Part shown: positions 52,863 through 61,904 of the stretch, one piece after another
How the letters are laid out: each line of letters opens with the position of its first letter
Numbering within the stretch: the first letter of the stretch is position 1
Notes under the pieces: model-generated
Database searches by the model: none
The model's input: the letters and a program-made list of their open reading frames with translations, nothing else
Told to the model about the DNA's origin: nothing
DNA from: Desulfotalea sp.
Lineage (GTDB): Bacteria > Desulfobacterota > Desulfobulbia > Desulfobulbales > Desulfocapsaceae
Direction of reading: 5' to 3'
Assembly (NCBI GenBank): GCA_002733995.1
Contig: NVXR01000036.1
Span: forward strand, 36,010-100,009
Length of the DNA stretch: 64,000 bases
Position numbers and translations under genes: made by a program

Positions 52863-55132
52863 ACCGTTCCTCCTACTACCGTCATACGGTGGGACCAGCA
52901 ACGTTGAATAGTAAACAGATCATTGTCTTCTTTATATTGAACCCAGAAGGTTACCTGACCGAGTTTGGCTGAAGCAATCCGACTACCATCTTCACCATGG
53001 ACGAGGGATGAGCCCTCCTGCTTTGTCTGGTACAGAACTTTACGTATATCATCTTCGAGTATTCTTCGTTCTTCAAGCATGGCCGAGACGCTATCCTCAA
53101 AATGCAGAGCAAGTCCCTCCCATTGTGCCGCTGGAATTGACTGGCCCACAGCATAACTTTCAAGAACAGTATTTTTCAACTGCCGCCTGTTTATCCTTCT
53201 GGCAGATAGGGTAACTGATGGCTCTGTCGCGCCATGGGAGGTATCGGCAAAGAGAAGATCTAACACATGGGACACTGGTTTTCCGGTCCTTGCCAGCTGG
53301 TCCCGACACATGGCACAATAGGTCAACATCTCTCTGTCCGTCTGCTCAACCCTTGCCTTTGTAACTTTTTTAGCAAGATCCGGATTGGCACTTTCCATTA
53401 GGCCACCAAAGCCACAACACTCAGTCAGCTCTCCTGAATTTTTAAGAGGACTCAATGGCTGGCCAATGGCCTCCAGCAGAGTACGCACCGCTGCCTGGGT
53501 TTTTTGGTCGTGTCTGGAGGTACAGGGGTCAGAAAGAACCTTAGTAACACCCGGCTTTGCGGATTTGGGTGGCCGCTCCGCTAGAACCGTCCACACCGAT
53601 GCTAGGGTAATTCGTGGCAAAAATTCACGAAACATCTTCAGACAGGTAGAGCAGGCAACAAGTAGCAGAGGCTCTCCCATATCGAGCCAGATCTGTTCCA
53701 GATCACGGATAATAACAGCAAACTCTTTCTCCTCACCAGCCCAGTGTCCAGGGGCACCGCAACAATCCAACCAGAGACCGGTTGCCGGCTCAAGTTCCTG
53801 TAGATATTCGTAAAGACGCAGTGTCTGATCGGGTCTGATTCCTGCCAACTGACATCCAGGAAAAAACAGGCTTGAACTGGACTGTCTTCCATGGGCATGG
53901 CGCACAACCGCAGCCTCTGTTCTTGCAGAACGCATCTCTTCAAGGGCGAACCAATGAGCCGATCCGGGCATACGATCTTCTTTGACCATTGTCCTACGTG
54001 CATCGAGACACAGATCCGCCATGGAGAAATCATTGGGACAAATGATTTCACACTGTCCACAAAGAGAACAGGAATTTATAAATTTATTTGCAGAGTGACT
54101 GCCCTTAACAATCGCAGAGTTATTATAAACCCGCCTTGCATATGTTTTAGGGTAGGCTCCAAATTCCTTGAGATACACACAAGACTTGACGCACTCAAGG
54201 CATTGGCAATCAAGACAGCGAGCCGCCTCTCTTTTGGCTTCATCCTCTGTGTAGTTAGCTGCCCGGGGAACTAAGCGCTCTACAAACTGTATATTCTCAA
54301 GGGGTGTGTACAAATCAGTTTTTCCATGGCGTAGCGCTACCCGTGCTGCGGTAAGCGATGCACCCTGCAAAAACCTATCAATTGATACCGCCGCCTCCCG
54401 CCCTTGGGAGACATCAGTAATAAAACGATATTCATCATCTTCAGCACTCAACCCACCGGTAAACCAACCACTTTTACCAAGGGAAAAGGTAACAACATCA
54501 GGCAATCCTAGCCCCACTAAAAGATCTTCAGCAAGCCTGTCGTCCTGCCCTATATAAAAGGCGTCGAAATCCCCTTCAGCCCATGGAGACTCATCCAGTG
54601 CCTCAACTCTACGGTAAAGAACACCAAGCCTGGCGAGGCGCTCCAGTTCTTCTGCCAACACCTCTCCTGGGAGTATGGTTTCAGGAATATTGCGCAACCA
54701 GCTGCCAGGTCCATCCTGCAAATGAAAAAGAGAGACGGGGTAACCTTTTTTGGCCAGATCAAAAGCCACGATCAAACTACTTGGACCGGCACCTATCACC
54801 GCAACTTTCTTAGGACGCGGAGGAAGTCGCAGGGGTTTTCCTCTTGGCGGAACAGCCTCGACACACAAACACTCAAGAGCACCGATGGCAATGGAGCCTC
54901 CACATATTGCACGGAGACAATACTGTTCACAGGGAGCTTCACACATACGTGCTACGATTCCTGCTAGGGGCATATTCTTTTCTAAAATCGCCCTGGCCCC
55001 TACCGGATTACCGTCTTTTACCGCCAGGACAAACCCCCTGGCATCAACCCCAAGAGGACAACCAGCCTTACAGGCCGGGGGCTCTTCCTGAATACACCGA
55101 GCCTCCCACTCACGCAGGTCCTTCTGCTCCAT
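52859..55132 (-). CDS. Pyridine nucleotide-disulfide oxidoreductase/dicluster-binding fusion protein
   Basis: The 757-aa fusion has, in order: a GltD-like N-terminal cluster domain (CKAGCPLGVDARGF, MCEAPCEQYC), a FAD site (VIGAGPSSLIVAFDLA), [4Fe-4S] motifs (CLDCQCLECVKSC; CSLCGQCEIICPNDF), and a heterodisulfide-reductase-like CCG domain (CCGAPGHW ... ECCGFGGLMES). A C-terminal basic tail follows. It probably moves electrons from the aldehyde oxidoreductase to NAD(P) or a thiol/quinone carrier. It directly follows the mop gene with a 100-bp gap. Confidence 0.85.
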   Translation of the reverse strand: MEQKDLREWEARCIQEEPPACKAGCPLGVDARGFVLAVKDGNPVGARAILEKNMPLAGIVARMCEAPCEQYCLRAICGGSIAIGALECLCVEAVPPRGKPLRLPPRPKKVAVIGAGPSSLIVAFDLAKKGYPVSLFHLQDGPGSWLRNIPETILPGEVLAEELERLARLGVLYRRVEALDESPWAEGDFDAFYIGQDDRLAEDLLVGLGLPDVVTFSLGKSGWFTGGLSAEDDEYRFITDVSQGREAAVSIDRFLQGASLTAARVALRHGKTDLYTPLENIQFVERLVPRAANYTEDEAKREAARCLDCQCLECVKSCVYLKEFGAYPKTYARRVYNNSAIVKGSHSANKFINSCSLCGQCEIICPNDFSMADLCLDARRTMVKEDRMPGSAHWFALEEMRSARTEAAVVRHAHGRQSSSSLFFPGCQLAGIRPDQTLRLYEYLQELEPATGLWLDCCGAPGHWAGEEKEFAVIIRDLEQIWLDMGEPLLLVACSTCLKMFREFLPRITLASVWTVLAERPPKSAKPGVTKVLSDPCTSRHDQKTQAAVRTLLEAIGQPLSPLKNSGELTECCGFGGLMESANPDLAKKVTKARVEQTDREMLTYCAMCRDQLARTGKPVSHVLDLLFADTSHGATEPSVTLSARRINRRQLKNTVLESYAVGQSIPAAQWEGLALHFEDSVSAMLEERRILEDDIRKVLYQTKQEGSSLVHGEDGSRIASAKLGQVTFWVQYKEDNDLFTIQRCWSHRMTVVGGTV

Positions 55133-55233
55133 ACCTACTCCTTAATCCGGGTGAAACGCAAAAAACCTCCGGACACAAGGAGTATTGTCAAACAGACTCC
55201 TATAGCATCCGAAGGTGATAGTAAAAGTACTTC

Positions 55234-57951
55234 TTACTTATTCTTCAGGCCTTCCAGTACCTTCACAGGCAATGCAGGCAACTTCCTGATACGCACACCA
55301 CAGGCATTAAAAATACCATTTATAATTGCGGAATGGGGAGAAGTCAGTGGCAACTCACCCGCTCCGGAAGCTCCAAAAGGTCCTTCAGGACGAGCAGTTT
55401 CCACATAAATAAGCTCTATCTCATCGGGAATCTGCTTGATATATGGGAAACCTGCTCCAACCATGGAAGAGTGCTTTTGGATGTCTTCATAGTCTTCACT
55501 CAGAGCAAGGCCAATACCCTGTGCCAAACCACCATACATCTGGCCGTCGACAACAAGTTTATTAGCAATTTTACCAACATCAGCCGCCAGAGTCATCTTC
55601 TTAACAGTCGTCTTACCGGTGGCAATTTCCACTGCAACCTCTGCCATGAATACACCGTACATGTAACAGACAAACGGACTTCCTTGGCCATTTTCATCAC
55701 ATTCTTTAGCAGAAGCGGTCCATTTTCCGTTATATTTGGTTGGAATCTTATCCGCGACCATCTCATCAAAGGTGCGATAACTGCTACCTTTCTTCATACC
55801 TTCAAGAAGCATTTCACAGACGAGTTTGATGCCTTGACCAACAAGAACCTGAGACCTTGAACCACCTGCAGGTCCACCATTTGGACAAACACTGGTATCG
55901 TTGAGTACGAGATTAATGTTCTCATGGGAAATCCCCAACGGTCTCAACGCTTCATGGGCCGTTGCCAGGGTTCCCATGTCTGCACCCTGACCATGCTCAT
56001 GCCAGGTAACAAAAATCGACACGGTACCATCTGCGTTCAGCTCAGCACCAGCCTCCGCACTGTCAGGGCCATCAAGGCCACTAGCATAGACACCAACGGC
56101 TACACCAACACCTCGTTTTACTTCAGCTGTGGAAGCAGCCTCAGCAGTCTTAAGAGCAGCCTGGTATTTTGGTCGAATGGTATCAATGAGTTCAGGTAAA
56201 CTCAGCACCTCGGGGGTCTGTCCCGACGGATTGGTTGAACCCTCACGGTATACGTTCTTGTACCGCAGTTCCAGTGGATCCATACCAATTTTTTCAGCCA
56301 ACTCATCTATCAATACCTCAGAGGCAAACTCTGACTGGGGTGAACCGTAACCACGGAAAGCAGATCCCCACGCATGGTTGGTACATACAGTACGACCCAT
56401 ACCACGGATGTTTGCAATATCATAACCAGCACCGATGAACTGAGCGCCACGGAGGGTGAGCAGATCGCCAAACTCAGAATATGGACCATGATCAACGGAC
56501 CAGTCTGTCTCCATTGCCAGCAACTTGCCATCACTATCTGCTGCCATACGCACGTTCATAAAGAACGGTGAACGTTTACCCGTGTACGTCTGTTGCTGGA
56601 AGTAGTTATAACCGAGATAAACCGGTTTTCCGGTGGCAAGTGCTGCGGCACCAACCAATGCTTCCATGGTTGGGCTGAACTTGTAACCAAAGGTTCCTCC
56701 GGCGGGATTCTGCACCATAATTAAATCTTCGGGCTCTACCCCAAGACCAGGTGCAATCATATAGAGATGCAGGTGCAGACCGATGGATTTAGAATGAATA
56801 TTCAGTTTTCCTTCATCATCAATGAAGGCAAAACCAACATCCGGCTCAATTGGCATATGGGGCTGACGACCAACATAGTAATCGTTTTCCACAACGTAGG
56901 CCGCTTTGTCAAAGATTGGTGCGGTTTCTTCACCTTTAGCTATACGCTGCTCAAAGTAAACATTGGGGGTCTCAGGATGAATGCGAATTGCATCTTCTGC
57001 CATGGCAGCAGGGGCACTCATATACTCGGGGAGCTGTTCCAACTCAACTTTTACTTTATCCGCTGCTGCCCTAGCATTTTTCTCGGTGTTGGCACAGACA
57101 ATAGCGATAGCATCACCAAACTGAAACACCTTCTCATCACAGAGAATTGGACGATCCCAACCATCACCTTTATTAGAAGGAAAGGTGATAAGACCGGTGA
57201 TACGGTTTTTGCCTTTGATATCTTTCGCAGTAATGATCTTGGTAACACCCGGCATAAGTTCTGCTTCACTGGTATCAACAGAGAGAATCTTTGCGTGGGA
57301 CACTGTTGCCTGAACAAGTGCAAGTTGCAAGGTCTCCTCTGGCAGTTTCAGGCCAAGATCAGCACCATAGTCACAGGTTCCTGTAACCTTAGCAAGTGCA
57401 GAGGGACGGGGGATACTTGTACCCCAGATACGGCCATCTTCAGGAAGTTTGAACTGTAGATCTTCAATGGTCAATTCTCCGCGCAAAACTCGAGCAGCAT
57501 CCATGGTGGCATCAACAAGAGGTTTGTAACCAGTACAACGACAAGCATTACGATGTTTCTGGAACCAGTCACGCACTTCGTCACGGGTTGGATGGTCATT
57601 TGACTGTAGAAGTCCGACTGCAGAAATGATAAAACCGGGACTACAAAAACCACATTGCGCACAACCATGTATCATCCAGGCTACCTGAACAGGATGTAGG
57701 TTATCAGGGGTTCCAATACCTTCTATAGTCGTAAGTTTAGCCCCATTTTTGACACGTCTGATCTTCAGGGCACAGGAGCGAACAACCTTACCATCAAGAA
57801 TCACACTACACGCACCACATTGACCCTCATTACAACCAACCTTGGTTCCGGTAAGCCCAAGATTATTTCTAATAACAGTTGCCAAGGTGTCTTCTGCATT
57901 AACAACCAGTCGATGCAAAATACCATTTATAACAAGTTCCTTTTTAATCAT
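55234..57951 (-). CDS. mop: Molybdenum aldehyde oxidoreductase (MOP)
   Basis: The 905-aa enzyme is colinear with Desulfovibrio gigas MOP (907 aa). The [2Fe-2S] ligands Cys40, 45, 48, 60 and Cys100, 103, 137, 139 fall at the same residue numbers, and the catalytic Glu866 is in SGAGELPL, near Glu869 of MOP. It oxidises aldehydes to carboxylic acids with a molybdopterin-cytosine-dinucleotide cofactor and no FAD domain. GGAGG lies seven bases before the ATG. It is the second gene of the long operon, followed by its electron-transfer protein and maturation genes. Confidence 0.95.
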   Translation of the reverse strand: MIKKELVINGILHRLVVNAEDTLATVIRNNLGLTGTKVGCNEGQCGACSVILDGKVVRSCALKIRRVKNGAKLTTIEGIGTPDNLHPVQVAWMIHGCAQCGFCSPGFIISAVGLLQSNDHPTRDEVRDWFQKHRNACRCTGYKPLVDATMDAARVLRGELTIEDLQFKLPEDGRIWGTSIPRPSALAKVTGTCDYGADLGLKLPEETLQLALVQATVSHAKILSVDTSEAELMPGVTKIITAKDIKGKNRITGLITFPSNKGDGWDRPILCDEKVFQFGDAIAIVCANTEKNARAAADKVKVELEQLPEYMSAPAAMAEDAIRIHPETPNVYFEQRIAKGEETAPIFDKAAYVVENDYYVGRQPHMPIEPDVGFAFIDDEGKLNIHSKSIGLHLHLYMIAPGLGVEPEDLIMVQNPAGGTFGYKFSPTMEALVGAAALATGKPVYLGYNYFQQQTYTGKRSPFFMNVRMAADSDGKLLAMETDWSVDHGPYSEFGDLLTLRGAQFIGAGYDIANIRGMGRTVCTNHAWGSAFRGYGSPQSEFASEVLIDELAEKIGMDPLELRYKNVYREGSTNPSGQTPEVLSLPELIDTIRPKYQAALKTAEAASTAEVKRGVGVAVGVYASGLDGPDSAEAGAELNADGTVSIFVTWHEHGQGADMGTLATAHEALRPLGISHENINLVLNDTSVCPNGGPAGGSRSQVLVGQGIKLVCEMLLEGMKKGSSYRTFDEMVADKIPTKYNGKWTASAKECDENGQGSPFVCYMYGVFMAEVAVEIATGKTTVKKMTLAADVGKIANKLVVDGQMYGGLAQGIGLALSEDYEDIQKHSSMVGAGFPYIKQIPDEIELIYVETARPEGPFGASGAGELPLTSPHSAIINGIFNACGVRIRKLPALPVKVLEGLKNK

Positions 57952-58001
57952 GGTTGTTCCTCCATTTTCTCATTACACTTCAATTACGCGAATTGCGTAT
58001 A

Positions 58002-59024
58002 TCATATCTTCCCGAACCCGCAGACGGGGTACCTGCAAGAGTCACAACTTTCACAAAACCCACCATGCCCAAAGGCAACAATATCCCTACGCGTCACCTT
58101 TTCACCGGCAAGGATGCGTGGAACCACAAGATCAAAGATGCTTGCCTTGTGGTACATTACACAGCCAGGAAGGCCAACCACCGGCACACCATCTAAATAC
58201 GCCAACATAAACATGGCTCCAGGGTACGTGGGGGCACCGTAGCTCACAACATCGGCACCAGTTGAACGTATTGCAGTGGGAGTCTGATCGTCAGGATCAA
58301 CGCTCATGCCTCCGGTAACCGCTATAAGATCGACTCCCTGAGCCTTAAAAGAATGTATTGCCTCAACGGTCATCTCTACTTCATCCGAGACAAAAACCTG
58401 CTCCACAACTGTCGACCCAAGCTCCTTGAATTTTCTTTTCAGGACCGGGCCAAAACCATCTTTTATTCGGCCGGAATACACCTCGCTCCCTGTGGTAACA
58501 ACACCAACACGAGCAGCTTTGAGTGGCTTCACCTCAATTACAGGGCCACCTTTTTCACATATATTTTCGACTTCAAATAGAATTTTTTCAGAAACAGCAA
58601 GTGGGATAACCCGCGTCCCCGCGAGGCCTCTGCCTTTTTTAACAAACTGATGATTGTGTACAGTCGCAAAGGTCACATCTTCGACACTGTTTACATCGTT
58701 TAACAGGGGAACATTAACGGTGAGCAGGCCATCAATGGCAGCGGTAAGAGTAATTTTTCCTTCCGAGGGACCGGAAAAAATGATATTTGCACCGGAAGCG
58801 GCTGTAGCAAGGCGAAAGGCAGCATCATCCTCATGGATATAGCCATCTTTAAGATCATAAACGTACAGATTTTCCTTACCTATATCTAACAATTCGGCAA
58901 TGTCTTCGTCTGTGACAACATGACCGCGCCGGAAGGCTGGCCCCTTGGATTCACCGACTACTATCTTAGTGATATCATGGCAAAGTACGGTTCCTACAGA
59001 TTGTTCTACGGGGATTACCTTCAT
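58002..59024 (-). CDS. MoeA-like molybdopterin-binding protein
   Basis: The 340-aa protein has a MoeA/MogA-type molybdopterin-binding domain (VGVVTTGSEVYSGRIKDGF at about 170-188; AVTGGMSVDPDDQTP; VPVVGLPGCVMYHKASIFD). The C-terminus is cysteine-rich (FCESCDSCRYPVCGFGK), which could hold a cluster or zinc. MoeA-type domains insert molybdenum into molybdopterin. First gene of the aldehyde oxidoreductase operon, downstream of a sigma-54 promoter. AAGGG precedes the ATG. Confidence 0.88.
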   Translation of the reverse strand: MKVIPVEQSVGTVLCHDITKIVVGESKGPAFRRGHVVTDEDIAELLDIGKENLYVYDLKDGYIHEDDAAFRLATAASGANIIFSGPSEGKITLTAAIDGLLTVNVPLLNDVNSVEDVTFATVHNHQFVKKGRGLAGTRVIPLAVSEKILFEVENICEKGGPVIEVKPLKAARVGVVTTGSEVYSGRIKDGFGPVLKRKFKELGSTVVEQVFVSDEVEMTVEAIHSFKAQGVDLIAVTGGMSVDPDDQTPTAIRSTGADVVSYGAPTYPGAMFMLAYLDGVPVVGLPGCVMYHKASIFDLVVPRILAGEKVTRRDIVAFGHGGFCESCDSCRYPVCGFGKI

Positions 59025-59160
59025 ACGAGAACCCTTCTCTTTTACAAGCAGTGATACCTCTCCTGCATCTCAAAGTGAAACACAACAGAGTATCGTTATA
59101 AAACACGAGTTCAAATTAACTCTATACGGGCTCCTACTATAATTTTTTCCTAAAAATGAC

Positions 59161-59180
59161 CTAGCATGACACTCACCAAC
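59161..59180 (-). promoter_or_regulatory. Sigma-54 promoter of the aldehyde oxidoreductase operon
   Basis: On the minus strand TTGGTGAGTGTCATGCTA has GG (59177-59176) and GC (59165-59164) 12 bases apart. The -24 box is TTGGTG rather than TTGGCA, so the match is good but not perfect. It lies 137 bp before the first gene. Confidence 0.65.
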
Positions 59181-59210
59181 ATAAAACCGCATCAGGCCCA
59201 AACAGGTGGG

Positions 59211-59221
59211 GTCATTTTGAC
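59211..59221. promoter_or_regulatory. Palindrome GTCATTTTGAC upstream of the aldehyde oxidoreductase operon
   Basis: Exact reverse complement of the GTCAAAATGAC element at 39788-39798, with similar flanks (GTGGGG before it). It lies about 30 bp upstream of the -24 box. Candidate enhancer for the NtrC-type regulator at 35937. Confidence 0.65.
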
Positions 59222-59347
59222 ACACAAATAGATGTTTTTTTTGGGGGGGGGACGTAGAATAATATATGAATTTTGGTGTCTACAGGGGACACCTTTGCGA
59301 AAAGAAATCAACAAAAGGGGAAAAACAAAAGGAAAAGAGCCCCGACT

Positions 59348-59377
59348 CTTTAGGGAATAAAAGAGTCGGGTATAGAC
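59348..59377 (-). terminator. Terminator of the thi operon
   Basis: On the minus strand CCCGACTCTTT pairs with AAAGAGTCGGG, followed by GCTCTTTTCC. It lies just after the ThiE stop codon. Confidence 0.75.
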
Positions 59378-59383
59378 AAAATA

Positions 59384-60034
59384 CTACTTCAACAAGCTAC
59401 GTAATCTCACTACGGTAGAACAAATATCTTCACTTGCAACGATCTCAGTGACCAGACAAATTGTTTTCGTACCACGGGCAACAATACCGTCAATATTATG
59501 TTCTTTAATACCACCAATAGCCACAAAGGGCAGAGGACAATTCTGAGCGACATACTCAAGAAAGCCCATGCCTACTGCAGCGCAGACATCTTCTTTCGTC
59601 TCGGTAGCATAAATAGGCCCCACACCAATATAATCAGCACCAACAGCTACTGCCCGCTCTACCTGTTCCGGAGAATGGGTTGACAGGCCTATAATTTTAT
59701 CAGCACCAATGAGGCGACGAACCGCTTCAACAGGCAAGTCGTCTTGACCAACATGCACGCCGTCCGCATCAACCAAAAGCGCCAGATCAACATGATCATT
59801 AATAATAAAGGTAACCCCATGCTTTCTGGTCAACTCTCTTATCTGCTGACACTCTATCAGCATTTCTCCCACATGTTTTAGATGCTTTTTTTCACGATAC
59901 TGAACGGTAGTAACTCCTCCCCGAATCATCTCTTCGACGACCTGAAGATTGGTTCTACCCTTTGAAAAACGCTCCGCTGTAATGCCATAAATACCAGGAG
60001 CGAGTGTTGCTTTTGTACTTTTATTTTCCTTCAT
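59384..60034 (-). CDS. thiE: Thiamine-phosphate synthase
   Basis: The 216-aa TIM barrel has the ThiE signatures TTVQYREK, FIINDHVDLALLVDADGVHVGQDDLP and DYIGVGPIYATETK. ThiE joins HMP-pyrophosphate with thiazole phosphate. The ATG at 60034 overlaps the end of thiF by 14 bases; a GTG at 60043 is an alternative start. The gene closes the thiSGHFE operon. Confidence 0.93.
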   Translation of the reverse strand: MKENKSTKATLAPGIYGITAERFSKGRTNLQVVEEMIRGGVTTVQYREKKHLKHVGEMLIECQQIRELTRKHGVTFIINDHVDLALLVDADGVHVGQDDLPVEAVRRLIGADKIIGLSTHSPEQVERAVAVGADYIGVGPIYATETKEDVCAAVGMGFLEYVAQNCPLPFVAIGGIKEHNIDGIVARGTKTICLVTEIVASEDICSTVVRLRSLLK

Positions 60035-60563
60035 AGTAACCACATTCAGTCAAAATTATATCTGTCATAAACGCCGCAACCCCAATGACTTTGTGGGCAT
60101 AAAGCTGCGCTGCATTGCAGTCAGTTGTAAAATCTCCAACGATAGAACAGTTACCAAGCCTGCGGCTTGAAATATTATCCATGCTACTCCCGGCAATTCC
60201 ACTTGCAGAAACAACGGGACGCCCGGTTCCAGCAAATGTTTCCAGTAACATCTTCTTATCCTCACTCTTGTCAAAACCCTCTACAATGAGATCACAATCT
60301 TGAAAAACATCGACAATATTTAAACAGGTTAAGCGTTCCGGGAATACCTTTATATCTACTGTAGGATCTATACGCAGTAAATTTTCCCTCAACATTGCAA
60401 CCTTAGGTTTTCCTATCTGTTCCTTAAAATAGAACTGTCGATTAAGATTAGAGACCTCCACCGTATCAAAATCTGCAATAATGAGTGATTTGCAACCACT
60501 GCGTACCAGGTTTACGGCCACATTTGAACCGATGCCACCAACTCCGGCTATTCCAACTCTCAT
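60021..60563 (-). CDS. thiF: ThiS adenylyltransferase ThiF
   Basis: The 180-aa E1-like protein starts at the nucleotide loop GVGGIGSNVAVNLVRSG and has DFDTVEVSNLNRQF and KSEDKK. It adenylates the ThiS C-terminal glycine for thiocarboxylate formation. It is shorter than E. coli ThiF (about 250 aa) and lacks the CxxC zinc pairs, a short form seen with ThiH in anaerobes. The ATG overlaps the thiH stop (ATGA). Confidence 0.9.
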   Translation of the reverse strand: MRVGIAGVGGIGSNVAVNLVRSGCKSLIIADFDTVEVSNLNRQFYFKEQIGKPKVAMLRENLLRIDPTVDIKVFPERLTCLNIVDVFQDCDLIVEGFDKSEDKKMLLETFAGTGRPVVSASGIAGSSMDNISSRRLGNCSIVGDFTTDCNAAQLYAHKVIGVAAFMTDIILTECGYYEGK

Positions 60564-61669
60564 GCAATCTGATCCCAATCTTTATAGACAGGCTGATAAC
60601 CATGGCGAACAATTGCTGCTACAACATCTTCAACACTTCGTTCATCGGTGATCTCAAATTGCGGGGTCTGCGAGTGATCCTCAACGGCGTAGCCACCCAC
60701 ACCCGTACAAGACCCGGCTGAATACCTTGTAACCCCAAGAGAAATCAAGTTGTCGCGAAAGAGAGCAGACTCCCTGGTTGAAACAGAAATACCAGCCCTT
60801 GGTAAAAACAATCGAAACGCACAGAGAAACTGGACAAATGTCTTGTCATTAACCGTAAAAGGAGGAACAAAATCCCCTTCAGCTGGATTAAAGCGGGGCA
60901 GGGATAAGGAGACCTCGGTGTGAAGATAATTATCCTCAAGATAGCGCCCATGCATTCCCGTAAAAAAAGCCTCGCTTCGTGGCTCTCCGAGGCCCATCAA
61001 ACAGCCGATATTAACGTTACGATACCCCGCCTTTGCCCCTCGCTCCGGTGCATTCAAACGATAGAGGTAATCGCTTTTCTGCCCTGACAGATGCACTGAC
61101 TTATAAATCTTTTTATCATACACTTCCTGAAACACGGTAAGACCGTCTACTCCAACAGCTTTTAAACTCCGATAGTCGCATTCGTCCATCGGAAAAATTT
61201 CAATAGAGACAGAAGCAAAATGCTTTTTGAGACATTTTACCACATCCACAAGATATGATACCGGTGTTACCTGATGTGCCTCACCGGTCAACAGCAGCAG
61301 ATGCTGTATTCCCGTTTTTGCAATTGCAACAGCCTCGGCTTCTACCTCCTCAAGGGAAAGCTTCCGCCGTTTAATGGAATTTTTTATATTGAACCCACAA
61401 TAGGTACATTCATTGGAACAGAAATTAGAAATGTAAAGCGGCACAAAAAGGTGAATTGTTCGCCCAAAGTACTGGACCGTTACCTGGTGCGATTTCCGCG
61501 CCATAGGCTCCAGAAACTTTGCTGCTTTCTCACTGAGCAATATGAGAAAATCCATATTATTCAGTTTTTCTTTGCCAAGAACCCGTTCGACATCACTATC
61601 AGTAACAGTCTCAAAAAAAGCCGGGAAATCAAAACCTTCGAACTCTTTTATTACATTATTAAATGACAC
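60560..61669 (-). CDS. thiH: 2-iminoacetate synthase (tyrosine lyase) ThiH
   Basis: The 369-aa radical SAM enzyme has the cluster motif CSNECTYCGF (about residues 83-92) and the BATS-domain end GVTRYSAGSCTGVGGY. It cleaves tyrosine to give dehydroglycine (2-iminoacetate) for the thiazole ring. The anaerobic ThiH route, rather than the oxygen-requiring ThiO, fits an anaerobe. Separated from thiG by 234 bp. Confidence 0.94.
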   Translation of the reverse strand: MSFNNVIKEFEGFDFPAFFETVTDSDVERVLGKEKLNNMDFLILLSEKAAKFLEPMARKSHQVTVQYFGRTIHLFVPLYISNFCSNECTYCGFNIKNSIKRRKLSLEEVEAEAVAIAKTGIQHLLLLTGEAHQVTPVSYLVDVVKCLKKHFASVSIEIFPMDECDYRSLKAVGVDGLTVFQEVYDKKIYKSVHLSGQKSDYLYRLNAPERGAKAGYRNVNIGCLMGLGEPRSEAFFTGMHGRYLEDNYLHTEVSLSLPRFNPAEGDFVPPFTVNDKTFVQFLCAFRLFLPRAGISVSTRESALFRDNLISLGVTRYSAGSCTGVGGYAVEDHSQTPQFEITDERSVEDVVAAIVRHGYQPVYKDWDQIA

Positions 61670-61904
61670 AGTAATTCCTCAGACATTAAATATTTATTCT
61701 AAGCCACATTCCTCATCATTTCAGACGGTGCCGTATAGACTGACCGTGGATAAACTTTGTGCATTATTCCTCGTTTTTTATTGGGGGGGGGGAAGCGCAC
61801 TATTCATGAGAAATGCGGGCTAAGATACAAAGATCGTAAATAATCGTATTACACCAACAAATCAGATACATATATACTTCGGCTGGTGTCTTGTTACGAC
61901 AGCA
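61670..61904. other. Intergenic region between thiG and thiH with a G10 tract
   Basis: This 235-bp gap within the thi operon has no gene. It includes a run of ten G at 61783-61792, and no clear terminator or promoter. Confidence 0.4.
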
